A DNA stretch of 64,000 nucleotides, taken from Hermatobates lingyangjiaoensis. Its lineage: Eukaryota > Arthropoda > Insecta > Hemiptera > Hermatobatidae. The notes beneath the pieces are model-generated. The model saw only the letters and a program-made list of their open reading frames with translations. It was not told the origin of the DNA and made no database searches. Below are positions 34,186 to 63,603 of this stretch, piece after piece. Made by a program: the position numbers and the translations under genes. The number at the start of each line of letters is the position of its first letter. The first letter of the stretch is position 1. The stretch spans positions 2,260,745 through 2,324,744 of the forward strand of contig JAPFBL010000007.1 of NCBI GenBank assembly GCA_026182355.1, given 5' to 3'.

Positions 34186-35468
34186 TTTAATTTCTTCACT
34201 CTCTTAGTTTAATCAATTTGAATTATTTTAATATTAAAATGTAGTTTTGGATACATATTTTTTTAAATATCCCTGTTAATGTAAATAAAAGCCTTTAATG
34301 AGAGTAAATGAAAGTAATGTGACATCTCACACAAATAATAGATTTATTTGTGCTTACGATAAATTAGTTTTATTCATACTATTCTCAGTAAATAAACATT
34401 ATGTGAATGCATCGAAGGTTTAAATCGTTAATTAACTATTAATTATTCAAGTATTTAAAAACTGTGTTTTAAGTTTGAAATGAAATTAATTGTGATTGAA
34501 GAATAAAAGAAGTTTGAGTTTAGCTTTTAAAGGAGTCATGAGTACATGAATGAAGTTGGAGGGATGGATAGTGTGTTATGACGAGGAGAGTCTGTGAGGG
34601 AGGACCGGCAGGCAGATGCAGGCGGCTGGTCTGCCTCAAACGGCTTCATTACCTAGGCAATTGGCTTGCTTTACCTTGGAAACAAGCTGCCCGTCGTTAG
34701 CCTCTTCTTATCAAAACGCTGCTTAACTGTCACTACTCACTGTCATTAGAGCACCTTGTTCACGTCTTTTGACTCAGACTTAAAGAAAAAAATATATTCA
34801 ATATAGCACATCATTTGAAAAAAAAAACAGCATGGTTAGTTATTATTATTAAATAGTCCAAGTCCTTCAGTAAGTCATAATTACGCTGTCCTGTTGACCA
34901 TGCTTTAAGCACGTTTAATTCAAAAGTGAGAGGATTTTACAGCAGGTTTTAGTTCGTTTCCAACTCCCCTAAGTTTGCTGTTTAAAACCAATGTTAGTTA
35001 TGAACAGGCAGCAAGATAGGCTTTATTCCACATCAGGAGTCCCTTAAAGTTGTTTGCATATCTTAACTCAATAGTTTGGCAAACACTTTGTCACAAAAAT
35101 CATGTTGGTCCTGATTGAAACATTAGATGTTTTACTTTGTAATAACTTACAAATCTAAATTGTTTATGGACTGTTCGGTGCTTGTGTGAACTTTAAAATT
35201 TATATACTAAAGTAATTTAGCTCATCAAAAATATACGCGTTCACACTGAGAATGATATTTGACGGGAAAAAAATTGCCGCATGCAAAAGGTATCCGCTCA
35301 AACTTAACATCTTTAATCTAACGGGAGTCATTGCACTTTTTGAAATACGATTTGAAAAAAATTCTTCAGTCAGAGAACATGTGCTCTTACCCTCTTAACC
35401 CTTGATAGTCTCTGTAGTCCAGAATTTTATATTTATCATTTATAAGTACTTTAAAAAATAAAAAAATT
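34186..35468. other. No recognised gene; one GC-rich patch
   Basis: AT-rich except 34550-34740, which is GC-richer and has no sustained open frame. It may be a regulatory or 5' non-coding patch, but nothing specific was recognised. Confidence 0.35.
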
Positions 35469-35817
35469 GGAGTGGCCTACACTCAACTTTACTATAACTT
35501 GTAAACTATATTTTAAATCATACTTGGATTGGGGTATAAATATATTTAATGCGCCCATTTTAGGGCATAATATAAAAGTTGACCTGTAAATGGAAGATTT
35601 TGATGAGTCTTTCATTCATGGAGGTAGTGCAGATAGTGATTGATCCACTTATCAATATATATGCTTATTTTTGTATATCACACTACTGATGCATATAATA
35701 TCATTAGTATAACTACTACAACAGTAATAAAATTTAGTTATCTAATAACAAAACACATCTGACTGTCATCAAGTTTTTTTATCTTTGCCTATAATAAACT
35801 TGAGTGTAGGCCACTCC
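35469..35817. mobile_element. MITE-like element, GGAGTGGCC ends, copy 1
   Basis: The left end GGAGTGGCCTACACTCAA is the exact inverse of the right end TTGAGTGTAGGCCACTCC; partial pairing continues inward (TTTACTATA/TATAATAAA). Inside are GGTAGTGCAGATAGTGATTG and TATATCACACTACTGATGCA, shared with 56828-57070. No coding capacity. Confidence 0.85.
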
Positions 35818-37391
35818 ATATTTCTTTTTTATTGTTATACTAGTGAGGTAATATGAAAGTTTGATAATAATTTCTCCTTTTTTTTCGATCTTTTGTTGTG
35901 GACAGTTCATGGACGCTTAATTAGAATTTTTTACAAGAAAGGAATAACGTGAAATCGGTTGACTTGAAACGTGTAAAATTCAATGGACGCTATCGTTATG
36001 GGAGAAGCACTGTGTGATGCAAAACTAATGCTTGTGAGTGAAGCTAAAGTGGCCGGACAAGTAATAATGCATGAAGAGGGATCAGGCTGGCCAACTAACT
36101 CCACCACATATGAGATGTTCTGGCGGACAGGCCTGGTGCAATCAATGAGATAACACTGGCTTTGAACACCAGCCATGTTCTGCCCATCAAATCAGGCGAG
36201 TTTTCTTTGAGCACGCTATAACTGCCTCTTGTTTTTTTCTGCTGTAAACTTTTAATGGAGCAGTCATGAACAACAGAGGGAAAAATATCATGAAATTGTG
36301 ACCAAACTTCCAAAGAATTACTATAACAGTGTAAAAAAAAACAATATTTGAAGAGCTATATCGAAAGTAAAGACAATGTTTGTTGTCCTCATAAATATGT
36401 TCAGCCGAAACGAAGAAAAAATGATAACACCATCGAAATCAATTAAACACAGCGAAACATATTCCAAGAATCCTGTAGGACCAATGCACTAGATGTCTTA
36501 ACCGGAATATATTTGTAGATAATTAAAACTCTTCAATAATTTCTTTTGTCATTGCCAATTTTGAACGAAAAAATTACTTCTTTCTTTAAGTTTTGTTTTA
36601 CACTTATAAAGGTTTGTTTTCATGTTAGAAGTTCGTCATGCGTTTCTGAATAAATTTTGGATTTAATCCAAAATAGCGTCAGATTTTAAGTGATAACGTA
36701 AGCATAGCTGAACTTTTAGACTGCTTACAGCACAGGGCTCTGTGAAACTCTTATTGGGAACAGTACTCTGCGGTGCACATAATGCTATAAATAAAAGGCC
36801 TTGATGGGTGACTAAGCATTTGACGCCAAATGTGTGAGCGTGACTGAATATGCATTCACTCAAGGAAAAAAATGCTTCCAAATTTCACATCATAATTCCA
36901 AGAATTAAGTATAGGAATGTACCATATTACCTCGTAAATTCCTTCCTTACTCAACCGATTTCAGACCTTGTCCATCTTCCAGAGTGAAAGTAACAATTTT
37001 TAGTATGTTATTCTACTGTTATTTATACAAACCAATTATTTATTATTGTTATTAAATAGGTTAACTGCTCGATGATTTTGATACATTTCAAATTTACCTG
37101 AAAAAGAACACAGAATGTTCTAAATGCGTTGCTTATTTAATAAAACTTGTTTGTGTGAAGAATTCTTGTACAATGACAAACAGTATATGACATCCATAAA
37201 GAATATACTATACGGAAATGTAAAGTTAGGATAGCCCAGTGGAAGATGAACAAGATCTAAAAGAGGAATAGTGAAGAAGGAAGTCTTCTAAATTGTCACT
37301 AACAACCTCTATGCTCTAAAATAATATTGCTAATGATGAAGCTAGGCCTCGGACAGGTGTTTTCTGGTGTTAAAGAAGAGTGGTGTTGCAG
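35818..37391. other. Unassigned DNA upstream of malic enzyme exon
   Basis: Weak coding-like patches occur around 35980-36310 and 36660-36880, with overlapping frames on both strands, but no family was recognised. A first malic enzyme exon was looked for here and not found. Confidence 0.35.
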
Positions 37392-54338
<16,947 letters not shown>

Positions 54339-54714
54339 GACCAACGTAACTATTTCACTTAACTACCTATTACTTATTTAATCTTTAATCCTATCCAATT
54401 TAAATCATTACAAGTTACTTTATTCCAATGGAGAGTAAATTACGTAAAGGTATACTTTTCAAGTGGATATTAAGGAATCAGAAGACTAACTGGCATTTGT
54501 GCTGATTATACCTGAATTGCTAGTATACATCAAGGAAATGTTCTAATTAAATCTGATTAAGGAGTATTTAGGAACCGAGAGGATAATCAAAGAGGTGGAT
54601 AGAAGTCTGGAAGGACTGCAGGCTTGGTCACTAAGATCTTGCTTCGGCCACTCAGTCATTAGTTTGAATCCCTTTAACCTTGCTTGTTTCTACTGTACAG
54701 ATATTGTATGATTG

Positions 54715-54720
54715 AATAAA
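54715..54720 (+). terminator. Malic enzyme poly(A) signal
   Basis: AATAAA 377 bp after the stop codon, followed by a TAT/GTTAT-rich stretch. It is the first canonical signal downstream of the last exon. Confidence 0.65.
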
Positions 54721-54739
54721 TATATGGTTATAACAATTA

Positions 54740-56370
54740 TTGATATGTCTATTTAAAAAAAAGTTCGGAGTTGACAAAATCTAAAAATTGCTAAGAACAT
54801 AACAGAACACCTGCGATAATCAATATTTCGAACAGTAGTTCGCCATCAGACAGGAGGAAAGACGATGGGAAAAAGATATTCTCAGTTAGGATGATCTAAA
54901 TATTGAAAAAATGAGTTTAATCTGTTGTATTCTTTGTTAGTCTACTTTTGTTTTTTTTATATGTAAGAAGAAAATGAAATGATCGTTCAAGAGGATACTA
55001 ATTGTCTAGTATGGCAATAAATTACAAAGTAAAAGACTTAGAAGGAAACACTGTAGAAAAAGAACTGACGTACTGGCTTCAATATTTGAACATCTGTTGT
55101 CATCAGGAAAGAGGACTAGCGCCTAGATACTACTCAAAAACACGTAGTCCATTAGAACAATGAGCGTTTTGCTACCTAGCGAGGAGGAAAAAGGGAAAAA
55201 ACATTGTTATAAAGGAAAGGAGATAGATATGTTAACAAAATAAAACAAAGAGGAATTAAAGAAATAATAATAAAGAATGAATAACTTTACGAAAACTGAC
55301 ACTAACTGAATAATTAATAAGTAAAGTAATTAATTAAAGGAAATTAAACACTTAAATATTAAAGTTTAAAAAACTTTTAACCATAAACATTGCAGTGCCG
55401 GAGCCAATTTGACACCAAAGATGTTAATATGTGCTTCCTTTGAAGGTCTTGAAGCAAATGTTAGTTGGAACAGAGATGAAGGAATTGAACTAAGAAACCG
55501 TAATTAAAACTGAGGTTGCTTGAATGGCAATAGGAAGGTTACTGCGCTGACCGACGAAGCCCTATGACAATTCATACGAAGGCTAAGCTTAGTAAGAAAC
55601 ATACAGACACAAAAAGCAGAACTACAGACTGAGTGCGGGAACTATTAAAATGGATGTCCTCACAATGCCTTTCGGTTTGGTGACGCTTGTTACCTTCACT
55701 GTTTTGATTTCCACTCTGTTGACTGTTTCCAAATAGTTCGCTTGACAGAGTGCTTGAGTGCCACTTCAGACTCACTGTCTATTTCAGTGGAGTGGCTTGT
55801 GGTCATAGGAAAAGGAAATGTAAAGGTATTTGAGCACAAGTTTTGTCTCTTCAGTAAAGTTATTTCTGCTACCCTGATTTATGATTTAATTCATTTGTTG
55901 AGGTGAGAGAAGAAAAGACTTTAAATAAGTATTTCTGTTTATATTATAAATGAGAGGTTAATTACTCACTTAGTTTGTCGGTAAGGCAGTTCGGTAAATG
56001 ATTGTGGGGGGTTACCAATTACTGAAGGCATCAGCGTCTTACTTTCGAGCTGACACGTATCCTGTCATGATAACAGAAGTGATTACAAATTTTTAGTCAA
56101 ACACCTTTCAATTTCCTTTTCCTATCACGCCTAACTATTTCGTTAAAATCATTAACAAAGCAGTGAGTTTACAGTTCTCAAACATTCCATCTGAAAACTG
56201 TAAGGATTGTACACTCTTAGTCTAATTGCCACAACTGTATGTGGAAGTCAGGAAAAGCCTTTCTGTTCTATCTACTACCATCGCTTATGTTACCACTGCC
56301 ATAACATAAACTGTTATCACTAACTCACTTATTGTGAGTTTCTTTTATATTGTTGAATGTAACAAGATTC
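54740..56370. other. No recognised gene; motif copies
   Basis: Minus-strand CTGATGGCGAAC...GTTCGAAATATTG (about 54810-54855) and CTGATGACAACAG...CAAATATTGAAG (about 55070-55106) belong to the motif family. A 67-codon minus frame at 55572-55775 is unrecognised. Confidence 0.4.
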
Positions 56371-56476
56371 AACAATAAACTCTTGAAATAAAAATCAAAG
56401 TCTTAACCACAGGAAGAAATGTCACTAAAAGATCTTTCGACCAACTTGCTGGTCCTCGTCAGAGTCAGACGATGAA
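56371..56476 (-). mobile_element. Diverged IR-1 relative
   Basis: In minus sense: GACTCTGACGAGGACCA, a GCAAGT loop, TGGTCGAAAGATCTTTT. The stem GACCA/TGGTC is a perfect 5-bp helix between CTGACGA (56456-56462) and GAAA (56435-56438), although its sequence differs from other copies, so pairing seems to be kept by compensating changes. Confidence 0.6.
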
Positions 56477-56499
56477 TGTATATCATTAAAATATACACA

Positions 56500-56570
56500 G
56501 AGAAGAATAAACTTAATGAAATCATGATCGATATTTCGAGCAGTTTGTTGTAAGGAGAAGATTGGCAGAG
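56500..56570 (-). repeat. CGAAATATCGATCATG motif copy
   Basis: Minus-sense TCTCCTTACAACAAACTG, CTCGAAATATCGATC: a worn member of the CTGATGA/GAAATATTG family (CTGATGA is lost). Confidence 0.4.
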
Positions 56571-56827
56571 TAACGGAAATGAGAGAGATGTAGTCTACAG
56601 AGGTATGTTAGGTCTACAGAGGTTTACAGCCATATGTACCCAAAACAGAGTGCAACACTGGCCTAACTGACGTGTTAACACCGGTTTTAATAAAACCCGA
56701 GGAATTATCTATAAATAGGATTTGAGTTATTAGAGAGTAATGTGAACCAGTCGTCTTTAATGTTACTCGTAAATATAATATATTGCTTTAATTAAGATTA
56801 TGTTTGAAACTAAACGATTAAAAATCT

Positions 56828-57070
56828 GGAGTGGCCTACACTCAACTTTACTATAAGTAAACTTGATATCAAATTTCTTGAGTATATATTATATAACGTC
56901 TCATTTAAGCATAATGTAAACATCTAAATGGGATATGATTATTAGTCTTTCATTCCTGAGGTAGTACAGATAGTGATTGATCAACTTATCTACATATAAT
57001 ATTATTTTTGTATATCACACTACTGATGCAAATAATCTCATTACTATAATTACAGGAGGAATAAAATTTT
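56828..57070. mobile_element. MITE-like element, GGAGTGGCC ends, copy 2
   Basis: Same left end (GGAGTGGCCTACACTCAACT) and interior as 35469-35817 but truncated before the right inverted repeat. Confidence 0.8.
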
Positions 57071-58373
57071 GAAAAGCCAAAGTGAAAATTTCATGATATG
57101 AAATAATCTCCTACAAGAGAACATGACTTTTGTTCCAATAGCCAGTGGATCTCTTACATTGTTTATCTGACCTCCTTCTACAAAGAATACTTAGACAAAT
57201 TTTCCCATTTAAAACTTGAAAATATTCTTACCGTATCTGAAAAATGTTAGAAACATCTAAGAAAAAAAATTTCATTTTAAGATAATTTTTAATTTAAGGT
57301 TATTAAAAAAATCACTTTTCTTTCCCTTTGTTAAAAATCATGAAAATCCAATTTACTCTGATCCAGTGATATCTTTTTCCTGCGTACTGTACTCTGTTAT
57401 AAAGTTGTTGTAAATGTATACTGAGGAAAAGTATATTTGTAATTAGCCAGTTTGTCATACCAAATCAAATTTAAAGCCGGCTTTTCAGTATAATTTAAAT
57501 TATAGCTGGTAGACTGAAATTTTTGAAAATAATAGATATGTACTATTAGACTAGAATAGTAAAAAATAGGATATTTGTCAACAACATACATTCCGCACAC
57601 TTCAATATTACCCAAGGTTAATATGGTTCATAAACAAAAAAAATTATATCTGGCATCAAGTTTTGCTCAGGGGTGCACTTATAGATTGCTTTGAGCATTT
57701 TGGTAGACAAAACTATCATACCATGGAAAGTATCAGGAATTATATATTTTATTAACATTGATTTCATACATGTCAAATCAAAGATAATGCCATAATTTAA
57801 AAACTCTAGAATTAGCAGTTTAGGAGAAAAAAATGTTGTCTAAAAGCAGGTTTTTAGCAAAAAAAGCTGGCATAATTCCTCCCAAACAATAGGGATCATC
57901 TACTATTTTTGTGTAAAATATTAACTTCATTCATAAAATATTCTGGACCGTAGCATGGTAACAAACTTTGCTAACATACTCACGCACACACAGACATCAT
58001 CAAAAAAAACTTCATAAAACGACTTTTGAGACCTCAAAACATATGATTCCATCAAAATCTTGAGATTGAATCGGAATCTTTTCATGATCACTATACTTTA
58101 CTAGTAGTAAAGTAAATAACGTTTGACACTATTTCTATTTTGTAAATATGTATACAAAACGTATTCTTTGAAATATTCATAAGTGTCTATGCAGAACCTA
58201 CACAACACAAACATAGAAAGGTTAAGTGATTCAAACCCTCCTCTCCGCAGTCCAGCCAAACGACCTTATTGACCAACCCACCCAACATTTATTGCTTATA
58301 TTATTGTTGTTAATTATCTAAAAATTTTATGTTATTAAAACTCTAAAATTTTCTAAAAATCACTTTTTTTCAG
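57071..58373. other. No recognised gene; element end motif
   Basis: AT-rich. At about 58088-58120, GATCACTATACTTTACTAGT and AGTAAAGTAAAT repeat the palindromic motif seen near 19982 and 26445; the preceding 200 bp resembles the 3' end of an unidentified dispersed element. Confidence 0.35.
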
Positions 58374-58435
58374 ATGAAGACAAATATCGAAGCCAATTGA
58401 AAATGTATGGATATTCGCTTCCACAAACCTGTTGA
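58374..58435 (+). other. Possible alternative terminal exon
   Basis: A T-rich acceptor (CACTTTTTTTCAG) precedes a short frame. If spliced from malic enzyme exon I (phase 1) it would read DEDKYRSQLKMYGYSLPQTC and stop. The frame match may be chance; no poly(A) signal follows closely. Confidence 0.15.
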
Positions 58436-59313
58436 CAATAATGTCACTATTATAAAAATTGTTGGAACCACCCACAGAGATTTATTTATTTCTTTTTACA
58501 ACTTCTGTGGACCAAGTAATTTTAAAATTATATTTATGAAACTGAAGCAATGTTTATTTATAAAAGCGGTATTTTTATTTTTGTAAAAGTGATGGGAAAA
58601 TTTAAAAATATTGTGATTTCTAGAAGATAATATTTAAAATGATAGTATTCTAGTTTACAAATACAAATCCTTACAAGTGCTTTATTTTTTAATCCTGAAA
58701 CATGAAGATTTACCTTGATTGATCTATCTGACGCCTGCATAAGCTGACCTCATTCAGAAGAGTTCATGTCCAAAGATGAAATGTTGGAGGTGATATCTGG
58801 ATAGGAAAAAATCTTTTGTGAGACGTCACGTGGCATTCGATTACTTCATAGATACCTCCATATACACACAAATTAATGTACATAAAAAAAATCATGCCTA
58901 TAATCTTGGTTAGAAATGATTAATTGAATTAGTAACTATCAATACTAATAATTGTCATTTTGGAAATTATACATTTAATTAAAATGAATCAAATCAGATA
59001 TTTGTACATCGCTTAGAACAAACACATCATCAGAGTTCCTCATTTCTCGCCAGGAGTAAAGACAGACGTTAGGTTGAAGTCCTTACTTATCATTTATAAA
59101 AGCAGAACTGTTTGATTTCTCTTTATCAGTTTAATAAATTTGTTGAAATTTAAAATGTATTACCCATATTATAAGATTTTGTAAAATTATTTTCAATATA
59201 GAAGAAATAATAATTTGCTTTAATATCCGAATCAACCTAATGAAAAACATGAAACATTATGTTTGGACACTTATCAAAAGATTACAAGAAAAGAACACGT
59301 AGAAACAATACAA

Positions 59314-59345
59314 CTCACTTCAAATTGCTACCATGTCATCATCAG
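59314..59345 (-). repeat. CTGATGATGAC...AGTGAGTT motif copy
   Basis: Minus sense CTGATGATGACATGGTAGCA then ATTTGAAGTGAGTT. The GAAA core is changed to TGAA. Confidence 0.5.
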
Positions 59346-59949
59346 AAAAAGAAGAAGAAGAAGAGGACTGTTTGGTTGGAAAACAGCAACTAATAACTTA
59401 ATGAATGTCTTTTAAAAATTAAGCTATCCCTACTTCAGAAGTTTCATGAATTTTTAATCTTCAAACATACACGATCGCACGCACCCTATATATAATAAAT
59501 CTCAACTAAAAATTCAGAACCACAGTGATTTCAATAAAAATATTTTGGACAGATTTCAACTAATTAGCAAGGAAGCCGTATTGTGTCAGGTAAGCAGACC
59601 CTAATAAAAGTGCAATAGTGGTACCGAGCTGTTTCGTCTCAGGGATTACAGTAACCAAATAGGAGATTCGTTTTTGACATAATGGTGCTCCAACTCACAC
59701 ACGCATTACCACTAGAGGATGTTGTACGATAGGGGTTCTGTAGAGTAATAAAAAAAAATAAACTATAACTCGTAATAAATTTAAAAATTTTTTTTATATT
59801 TTATCGCTTATATATTGCATAATAATACATGACAAGGTTGGGTCGTTGTATCAGTATTGAACTTGTTTCATGGTTCAGTCAGAGTGCAGTTTTATGTCTG
59901 TAAAAGTAAGCCCATATCAACGGCTTTGTACACAATCCATAAAATACCG

Positions 59950-60060
59950 TTTTGTATATAACTCTATCGCAGCCCTGGAGAAAGCGATAACTGACTTAGC
60001 CCAGCCCACCTCTTCCGATTATAAGACTATAAACAAACATTATGTCTTTTCTTCCTTATT
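59950..60060 (+). other. Coding-like segment, possible exon
   Basis: After TATCGCAG the frame reads ALEKAITDLAQPTSSDYKTI and NKHYV, with protein-like composition unlike the surrounding AT-rich DNA. No clear donor was found. It may belong with the candidate exon at 60406; no family is recognised. Confidence 0.25.
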
Positions 60061-60405
60061 TTTACTCCATTATAAAAACATATTTGCTTTCATCATTTAC
60101 CAAGTCATATTCACGAAATATCTAAACGTGAATATGTTTAGGCATCCATATATATCAAAAAGAAACCGTTTAATGAATGCGCAAATATGTTGCAAAGGCT
60201 TTCACAGTTAGTACTGTCATGCAGATTCATTTATGAAAGAGAACTACAGAATGCTGACTTACACTCCTGATGGGATACTCCCCATGAGATATGACACCAG
60301 TTCACCAGTTACATAAAAAGTTCATCCACACTTGTAAGCCTTTCCCCACAAAATTGTTTTAGAGGTGGTAAGCGTCGCTTATTTGTTAATGAAAACCCAT
60401 TTTAG

Positions 60406-60497
60406 TGATGCACGAGACATTTACGCTGCTAAATTCCACGCGGCAGTCCTTGAAGCATATCACCTCATTAATTTCCGCGGGTAAAGAAATTATGGAG
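60406..60497 (+). other. Candidate exon of an unrecognised gene
   Basis: The acceptor CCCATTTTAG and a perfect consensus donor (GAG|gtaagt) bound 92 bp. One frame is open throughout and reads MHETFTLLNSTRQSLKHITS then LISAGKEIME. The helical, polar pattern and good splice signals make it the best unassigned exon in the window. The frame could start at this ATG or be entered from an upstream exon. No follow-on exon was found with confidence. Confidence 0.35.
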
Positions 60498-63300
60498 GTA
60501 AGTAGTTTTCTTCTCTTTTAATTGTTGCTAACAACCTCTGCTTTTAGTACAATAATAATATGTAAACAAAAGAATACACAACCTCTCACAAATTTTAAAT
60601 TTTTTTTTAACATATATTGATCTAAAATTGAAAAACTTTTTGACAATTGATCTAGTTTAGTAATGAAAGTCATTCACACACATATAAGCATTAAGAAATA
60701 TATATATGTTTCATGATATTTGTGAAACACAAGTGCGAACCCACAGTAATGCCAAGTGGGATGGTAAGGATATTCTAAAAAGCGTCACATGATAAGCTTA
60801 TTGAATATTATCCTGCGAAAAGAGTTATTCAATGTAGTGATACCTTTTCTACTTCTTATATTGTTTTTTACCCAACACCCACACATATACTTTCTGTATT
60901 TTATGCTAAACGTCATACCTGTAGAGTCAAACAGAGAAACCGTCTGAAAAGAGTAGAGCTTCATTTGTTCCTAAAAAATTGAACCAGTTATCAGAAATTG
61001 GGTTTAGCAGCTTAATCTTCAAAGATCTCATTAACAATTAACAAATGCAATTACATTTAATTTTTTATATGTAAAGCATAAAAAAAGATAAACATAACTA
61101 TATATTTTAATAAACGTTTTATTTTTTCTGCATTAAATTAAGTTACTGTCGAATCTTTCAGACAATTTTGGTAGTAGGTAATAAGTAAATTGCTATTACT
61201 AACAAAAGACTGAAAATGTCTAAAAAAGACCAAATCTGGTTAACTGAAAAAGTATTTGGGTTACACGAAAATATTCAGAAGATTACCTATGTTAATGAGT
61301 TTCTTATGTACTGATTGGAGTGTTGGTATATTTTATTTAAAACATTTAAATAACATTCATAACATTCTTGTATGTTGATTTGAACTTCATTTCAATTACT
61401 TCTTCCTTATGAATTAAATTTATCATTCAACTTATATGTCATAATCATTGTGCTTCAAAAAAAAAGGGGGATGTAACAATGTGACTATTCAACTTGGTGC
61501 AGGTGGATCACATGAATGAAGAACAATTGTTGTTGAAATTGTGACATTATCTTAAGAGTGACAGAACATCTAATATTATGTGTCATACACACAATATATC
61601 ACACATGTACTGTATAAAATACATACAGTGTCTATACACATATTAATATAGAATATAGAACAGATATTACAAGGTTGACTATCCCGTATCTTGACCAAAA
61701 AGTATAATCTGATGCATTATCAATGAGGTGTAGTTCAGTTTACCCAGTCATGTGTCGATTTGTTTTTGTTACTGTTTAGCAGATTTGTATAGAAAAAATA
61801 GAAAAATCAATAAAGAATAAGCCCTTAATATGTATTCATAAGGATATTATTTTCATTAATCTGAAAGTATAATGTAGTATAATGGAGATAGCAGCAGAAT
61901 AGAAAGAAGGAAATAAGTTTTGATTTAACATTGAAATACAAAATATTTGATGAAATCTACGAAATGATCATAATAAATTAAATGCAACTGTTACAAATTA
62001 TTATTTCCCTTGATTTCAGAAATCCATTTTATTCTAAAAGATGTGAATAGTTCTATCATTTATTATGCTTAAGTATCTTGAAATGTAAATTTGATTCCAA
62101 TTTGTGTTGATTATTTATTAGTTGCGTAATCTATTATAGTATGGCAACCAGCAATCACCTGTTTAACTGTACTCTTCTAGATGATTGCTAGATCTAATCA
62201 GTAGTTCGTAAAACATTTTATTATTAAGTTTATTTTATTAAGTGATTTTTTTTTATTAAGTGAGTTTTGAAATTAGAAGTATCAGCAATTGACTTCGTTT
62301 TGTCAATAATCAACACGTTTGATTCCCAAAACATTATGTATTTATTAGAAATAAGTCTTCACACAAAAGTTGTATGCGAAAACAACAAGGCATTTCAAAC
62401 ATTACCGTTCACCAATCCAAATATTTTAAAAAATCATGTTCAACACGTTCAATAACACTGAAGTTCAACTATGGCTTATTAATATTGATTCGTTCAATGT
62501 AATGTTATATGTAGTATTATATATAATGAGTTGTCCAAACTAATGAATCGTAAATTCCAATGATGAATGTCTTTTACCAATCAGGCCAGAATTAACAATA
62601 AAACTATTTATAGTGTAATGATTCTGGAAACATTAAAGCAGAGCAAGGATAAAACTATGCTATTATATCCAATGATTTATATTATTCGGAATAAAAAAAT
62701 GTCTGTCAGGAATCAGTCAAACTTACTGATACATATGATTCAGGATATCTTAAGTTTCATTTTAATACGTACAATTATATATGCATATATATAATCTGTG
62801 TGATTATGTGACTGTATTGTTCAAAATTCTCAAGACTTATATACACTGCAGTTATTTTGAAATCGGTAAGTGCAATTTATAACAGTATTTACGTCCTATG
62901 AGGTTACTACTTACTAAAGTGAATAAAATAACATTCAAATTAATTATACCAAATCTATATCTCTCATTACCATATAATGAGATGATTATATTCCAGCTTT
63001 CATTATAATAAAATAATCTATAAATTAATAACAACTACAAAAAAGTAAGACGGATGACCAAACACTAAACGGAAATAACAAATCCTCTATATAACTATTC
63101 TCACACAATTATTATAAAAAATAGCACATTTAAAAATTATAAAATAAATTCCTATGATTTTCAATATTTTCTAACAAATATCTTCATATTAATATTTGTA
63201 TAATAGAAAAACTTGTTTTTATAAAAATATTAAAAACAATAAAACACCATTCTAATGGCATCATTCAATTACATTTATTGATCATTTAAAAAATTAGTTC
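60498..63300. other. AT-rich intergenic DNA
   Basis: Strongly AT-rich; only short chance frames. No RNA gene or mobile element recognised. It forms the upstream spacer of the Hsp70 gene. Confidence 0.5.
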
Positions 63301-63332
63301 ATTGATAAAATTTGTTACTAGGGAAAGGAATG

Positions 63333-63340
63333 GAAGATTC
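63333..63340 (+). promoter_or_regulatory. Partial heat shock element
   Basis: GAAGATTC: two inverted nGAAn units about 105 bp before the TATA box. The third unit is imperfect (GAT). Confidence 0.5.
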
Positions 63341-63402
63341 TGGATGCAGTGTTGGGGTGGTGTAAGGAGTGGGGAGGGGTAGAACTGTTTGGAAAACAGT
63401 GA

Positions 63403-63415
63403 GAACCTTCTAGAA
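63403..63415 (+). promoter_or_regulatory. Heat shock element, three perfect units
   Basis: GAACCTTCTAGAA: GAA-nn-TTC-nn-GAA, the minimal HSF trimer site, 23 bp before the TATA box. Its position and quality support heat-inducible transcription of the gene downstream. Confidence 0.88.
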
Positions 63416-63437
63416 AATGCTGGATTTTACCGGGACG

Positions 63438-63444
63438 TATAAAA
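63438..63444 (+). promoter_or_regulatory. TATA box of Hsp70
   Basis: TATAAAA. A TCATTT initiator-like sequence at 63468-63473 lies about 30 bp downstream, giving a predicted 5' leader near 135 nt. An inverted CCAAT (ATTGG) sits between them. Confidence 0.8.
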
Positions 63445-63603
63445 TGTACTCCCACTATTGGTTGTCATCATTTCGAAGTGAGCATTTGACAAGAGTGCGA
63501 CTAAAGGCTATTACTTTCGTGCATATTTGACGCTGTTATTGTTACTCTTTAATATAATTGTTTTGTGTTTGGCATTAGTATAAAAAAGTTTTGTGACGAA
63601 ACA

